Shown: one piece after another, positions 61,967-64,000 of the stretch
Numbering within the stretch: the stretch's first letter is position 1
Layout of the letters: the number at the start of each line of letters is the position of its first letter
Assembly (NCBI GenBank): GCA_026770025.1
Contig: JAMXDE010000007.1
Span: 2,108,001 to 2,172,000 of the forward strand
Reading direction: 5' to 3'
Source: Craspedostauros australis
Lineage: Eukaryota > Bacillariophyta > Bacillariophyceae > Mastogloiales > Achnanthaceae
DNA length: 64,000 nucleotides
Position numbers and translations under genes: made by a program
The notes under the pieces: model-generated
Told to the model about the DNA's origin: nothing
The model's database searches: none
What the model saw: only the letters and a program-made list of their open reading frames with translations

Positions 61967-63349
61967 TTCGGTGGGCCAATCACTGGATGTGACGCTTGTT
62001 GGGGTAACGTTGGGGGATCATTTTTGCACGTACTAATGGCGAGTACAGAGAAGTACAGTAATACAATTGCTACATGAATATAATACATAATAGCATGTAC
62101 CATGGGTTGTACGCTGTCAAAGCAAGGCAACAAAAAGCAAACGCTCTACGCCACGAACACTTACGCAATTCCATGGAGACAAATGGAACTGCAAACGTAG
62201 ATGGGGTCAAGTGAGACCAAGGGGAAGGCGGTTCGGAGGCATAGCTGGCACAGCCCACAATACTAACTTGGGTCTGTTGCCAATGAGTGGCTTGCATCCA
62301 ATGCACTGACACCGAGATTTCTTTCCAGGTGTCCCGAGGAGATGCGTTGCTTGCTGATCCGGTGCTTAGCCTCTGCTCCAGATCAGCAGAGCGTGATGTC
62401 GTGTGCAGAAGCGAAGCAACAGCAGCGATCCAAGCCGCAGCTCAGTCTGATTTTCCGGGCCACGCAGCATTCCCTCCGAACACAATACGACCTATCCATA
62501 CATAGCTCGTACACCGCAATCACTCTCCAAAGGAATGGTACGATTTAAGTAGAAGCAGAAGAGGTCGCGGCACGCTATTTTCTTGCGATCCTATTTCTCC
62601 CAAACCGGGCGACCTTGAAGCAACGGTGAGAACGGAGAAGGTATTCAACTCTGAGTTGGGGAGGGGCCTTTCCTATCCATCATTGCCACATCTCTGGTTC
62701 ACTTCAGGCTTCCCTCGTCGGACGTATTACTTCTCCCATGCAAACATGGAAGCGCATCATGGTCATGGGGGTCCACACCAAAACCAAGCCGCCCAAGCCT
62801 AAAGCAATCGTCAAAAGCGCACACCCAATCAGCGCTCTCCTTCAAAATGCTTGCAGCTGGTAGAATACTGATCTAGCGCGCGCCAGGTGTCTGATCTGAT
62901 GGATGCAATGCAGAGTGACCGGACGAGATGGGTATTGGCCAATCATCGATGTTCGCTGATCCATGATGATTTCTGTTTGTCACGTCCTCGCCATGGTGGG
63001 GCCGAAGTCAACCGTCGCAATAATGGAATGGCGCAACAGCAACGATGACAGCACCTTCACAGGTATGGAGGCTGTCGTGATCAGTGGAACGTTGGAATCT
63101 CTATCTCTGGTCTTTGTTTGGTACAATATTATATTATATAATCGATCACGAGTAGAATGAATGCAAAACTGGATGGAGGTTCCCGGGTTTGACATAGCGA
63201 ATGTTCGATTTGTGCAATCGTATAATAGTATGGTAGCGCGTGGTTGTCGTTGCCGCTGTGGTGGGCTACTCGGACCTTCGAGAATGGTTTGTAGGGACGG
63301 TATCTGGGCAAATGGTGCGCTCGTGCTCCACCATGCGGAGAAGGCGACG
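61967..63349. other. Intergenic
   Basis: No supported gene between the patatin-like gene and the unresolved right-edge region. Open frames at 62287-62505 and 62342-62548 are short and overlapping. Confidence 0.4.
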
Positions 63350-63988
63350 CTACCATACATCACAGGAATCCAGGGCCTTCGAGGGAGCTGCGCTCTTCGG
63401 AGATTCATCGGTGTACGAGAGGGATTGAGTCGATCCATCCGACAATTCCTCATCTGTCGTTTCCAACGTGACTTTATCGTCGAACTCGTTCGCCAGTGTT
63501 GGGAAAAACGTGTCATTGGGTGATGGTTTGCGTCGTGGGTGCCACCACTGCCGACGCTGCTGTCGTTTCTGCTGCGTGCCAGAATCGGAACGTCGTTGTT
63601 CCGGCTCGTGGTCTTGTTGCTGTCGTTGTTCCCACTGAAGCTCCTGCTCTCTCTGTCGTTGCCGCTGCAGCCTCTGCTGCTGCCGTTGTTGCTGCTGCTC
63701 CCATCTCCATCCTCCCCGCGCGTACGCCTTGACGCCATTGCGGACATCTGATGTAGATTCACCCCAATGCCGTGCCCCACACCACTGCTGCCTCCCGCGT
63801 TCCGGTCGACCCATTGCAGCAGCTCCCCCTGGAATCGAATCTGGTCTTTGAATGCCTCTGCCGTCATGCGTTTGGTTGTTCTCATGGCCGTCATGGTTCT
63901 GATGGTTGGCATGGTTAGCATGGTTGGCATCCCCATAATTGCCTTCGCTGTTGTCGTGGCCAGTGTCATCGTTATATCCATGTGGCAT
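63350..63988 (-). CDS. Unresolved Gln/Asn/Ser-rich open region at the right edge
   Basis: Two minus-strand frames are open here. One starts at ATG 63988 and gives 212 aa: Asn/His-rich, then Gln/Arg-rich (EQQQQRQQQRLQ), ending in an ordinary-looking stretch (NDTFFPTLANEFDDKVTLE ... SLSYTDESP). The other (ATG 63981, open to 62980) contains MTAEAFKDQIRFQGELLQW and a Ser/Asn/Gly-rich part that also looks natural. The best-looking protein would switch from the second frame to the first near 63520. A frameshift, a short intron or a 5' exon beyond the right edge could explain this. The true gene structure and function are unknown. Confidence 0.3.
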   Translation of the reverse strand: MPHGYNDDTGHDNSEGNYGDANHANHANHQNHDGHENNQTHDGRGIQRPDSIPGGAAAMGRPERGRQQWCGARHWGESTSDVRNGVKAYARGGWRWEQQQQRQQQRLQRQRQREQELQWEQRQQQDHEPEQRRSDSGTQQKRQQRRQWWHPRRKPSPNDTFFPTLANEFDDKVTLETTDEELSDGSTQSLSYTDESPKSAAPSKALDSCDVW

Positions 63989-64000
63989 CTGCGCAGTCGA

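Overview
This window looks like nuclear DNA of a diatom, probably pennate; naming a genus would be inference. The evidence is short spliceosomal introns (about 100-310 nt, GT..AG), two proteins with plastid-type presequences ending in AxA|F-like sites, a secreted protein with PSxxPSNSP stalk repeats, two proteins of the diatom 'RGLE' type, an intact Ty1/copia element, a Harbinger-like DDE transposase and a eukaryotic tRNA-Lys pair.

0-29.2 kb is a tandem array of units of about 4.95 kb. Each unit carries a minus-strand leucine-rich-repeat (LRR) gene converging on a plus-strand gene for an acidic, Ser/Asn-rich protein with one C-terminal membrane segment. A spacer of about 1.5 kb separates each LRR gene from the divergent gene of the next unit. 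The LRR gene is open in all four complete copies and in a partial copy at the left edge. The plus-strand gene is frameshifted in all three copies. In unit 3 the plus gene is missing and its place holds a short-chain dehydrogenase gene and a decayed FAD monooxygenase. The LRR copies are mosaics: copies A and B share an almost identical body but carry different N-terminal segments.

A young, complete Ty1/copia element (16360-23639) sits in one spacer. It has matching 536-bp LTRs, a 5-bp target duplication, a half-tRNA-iMet type primer site, gag, and pol in the -1 frame after a G_GGT_TTT slippery site next to the gag stop.

29.4-36.7 kb holds a LysM protein, an ABCG half-transporter with an intron inside the Walker A codons, and a diatom-specific RGLE-type protein. 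37.6-45.8 kb is a candidate large DNA transposon with a spliced DDE_Tnp_4 transposase, a large divergent partner ORF and three families of tandem repeat between them. A second RGLE-type gene follows.

47.9-62 kb is ordinary single-copy gene space: a Cys-rich wall or surface protein, two tRNA-Lys(CUU) genes in inverted orientation around a small plastid-targeted membrane protein gene, a plastid-targeted metallophosphoesterase, a 1457-aa Lys-rich coiled-coil protein and a patatin-like protein. The right edge holds an unresolved Gln/Asn-rich open region.

Starts were placed at real ATG codons; many longer open frames begin at TTG or GTG and were trimmed. All function calls come from motif recognition by eye.
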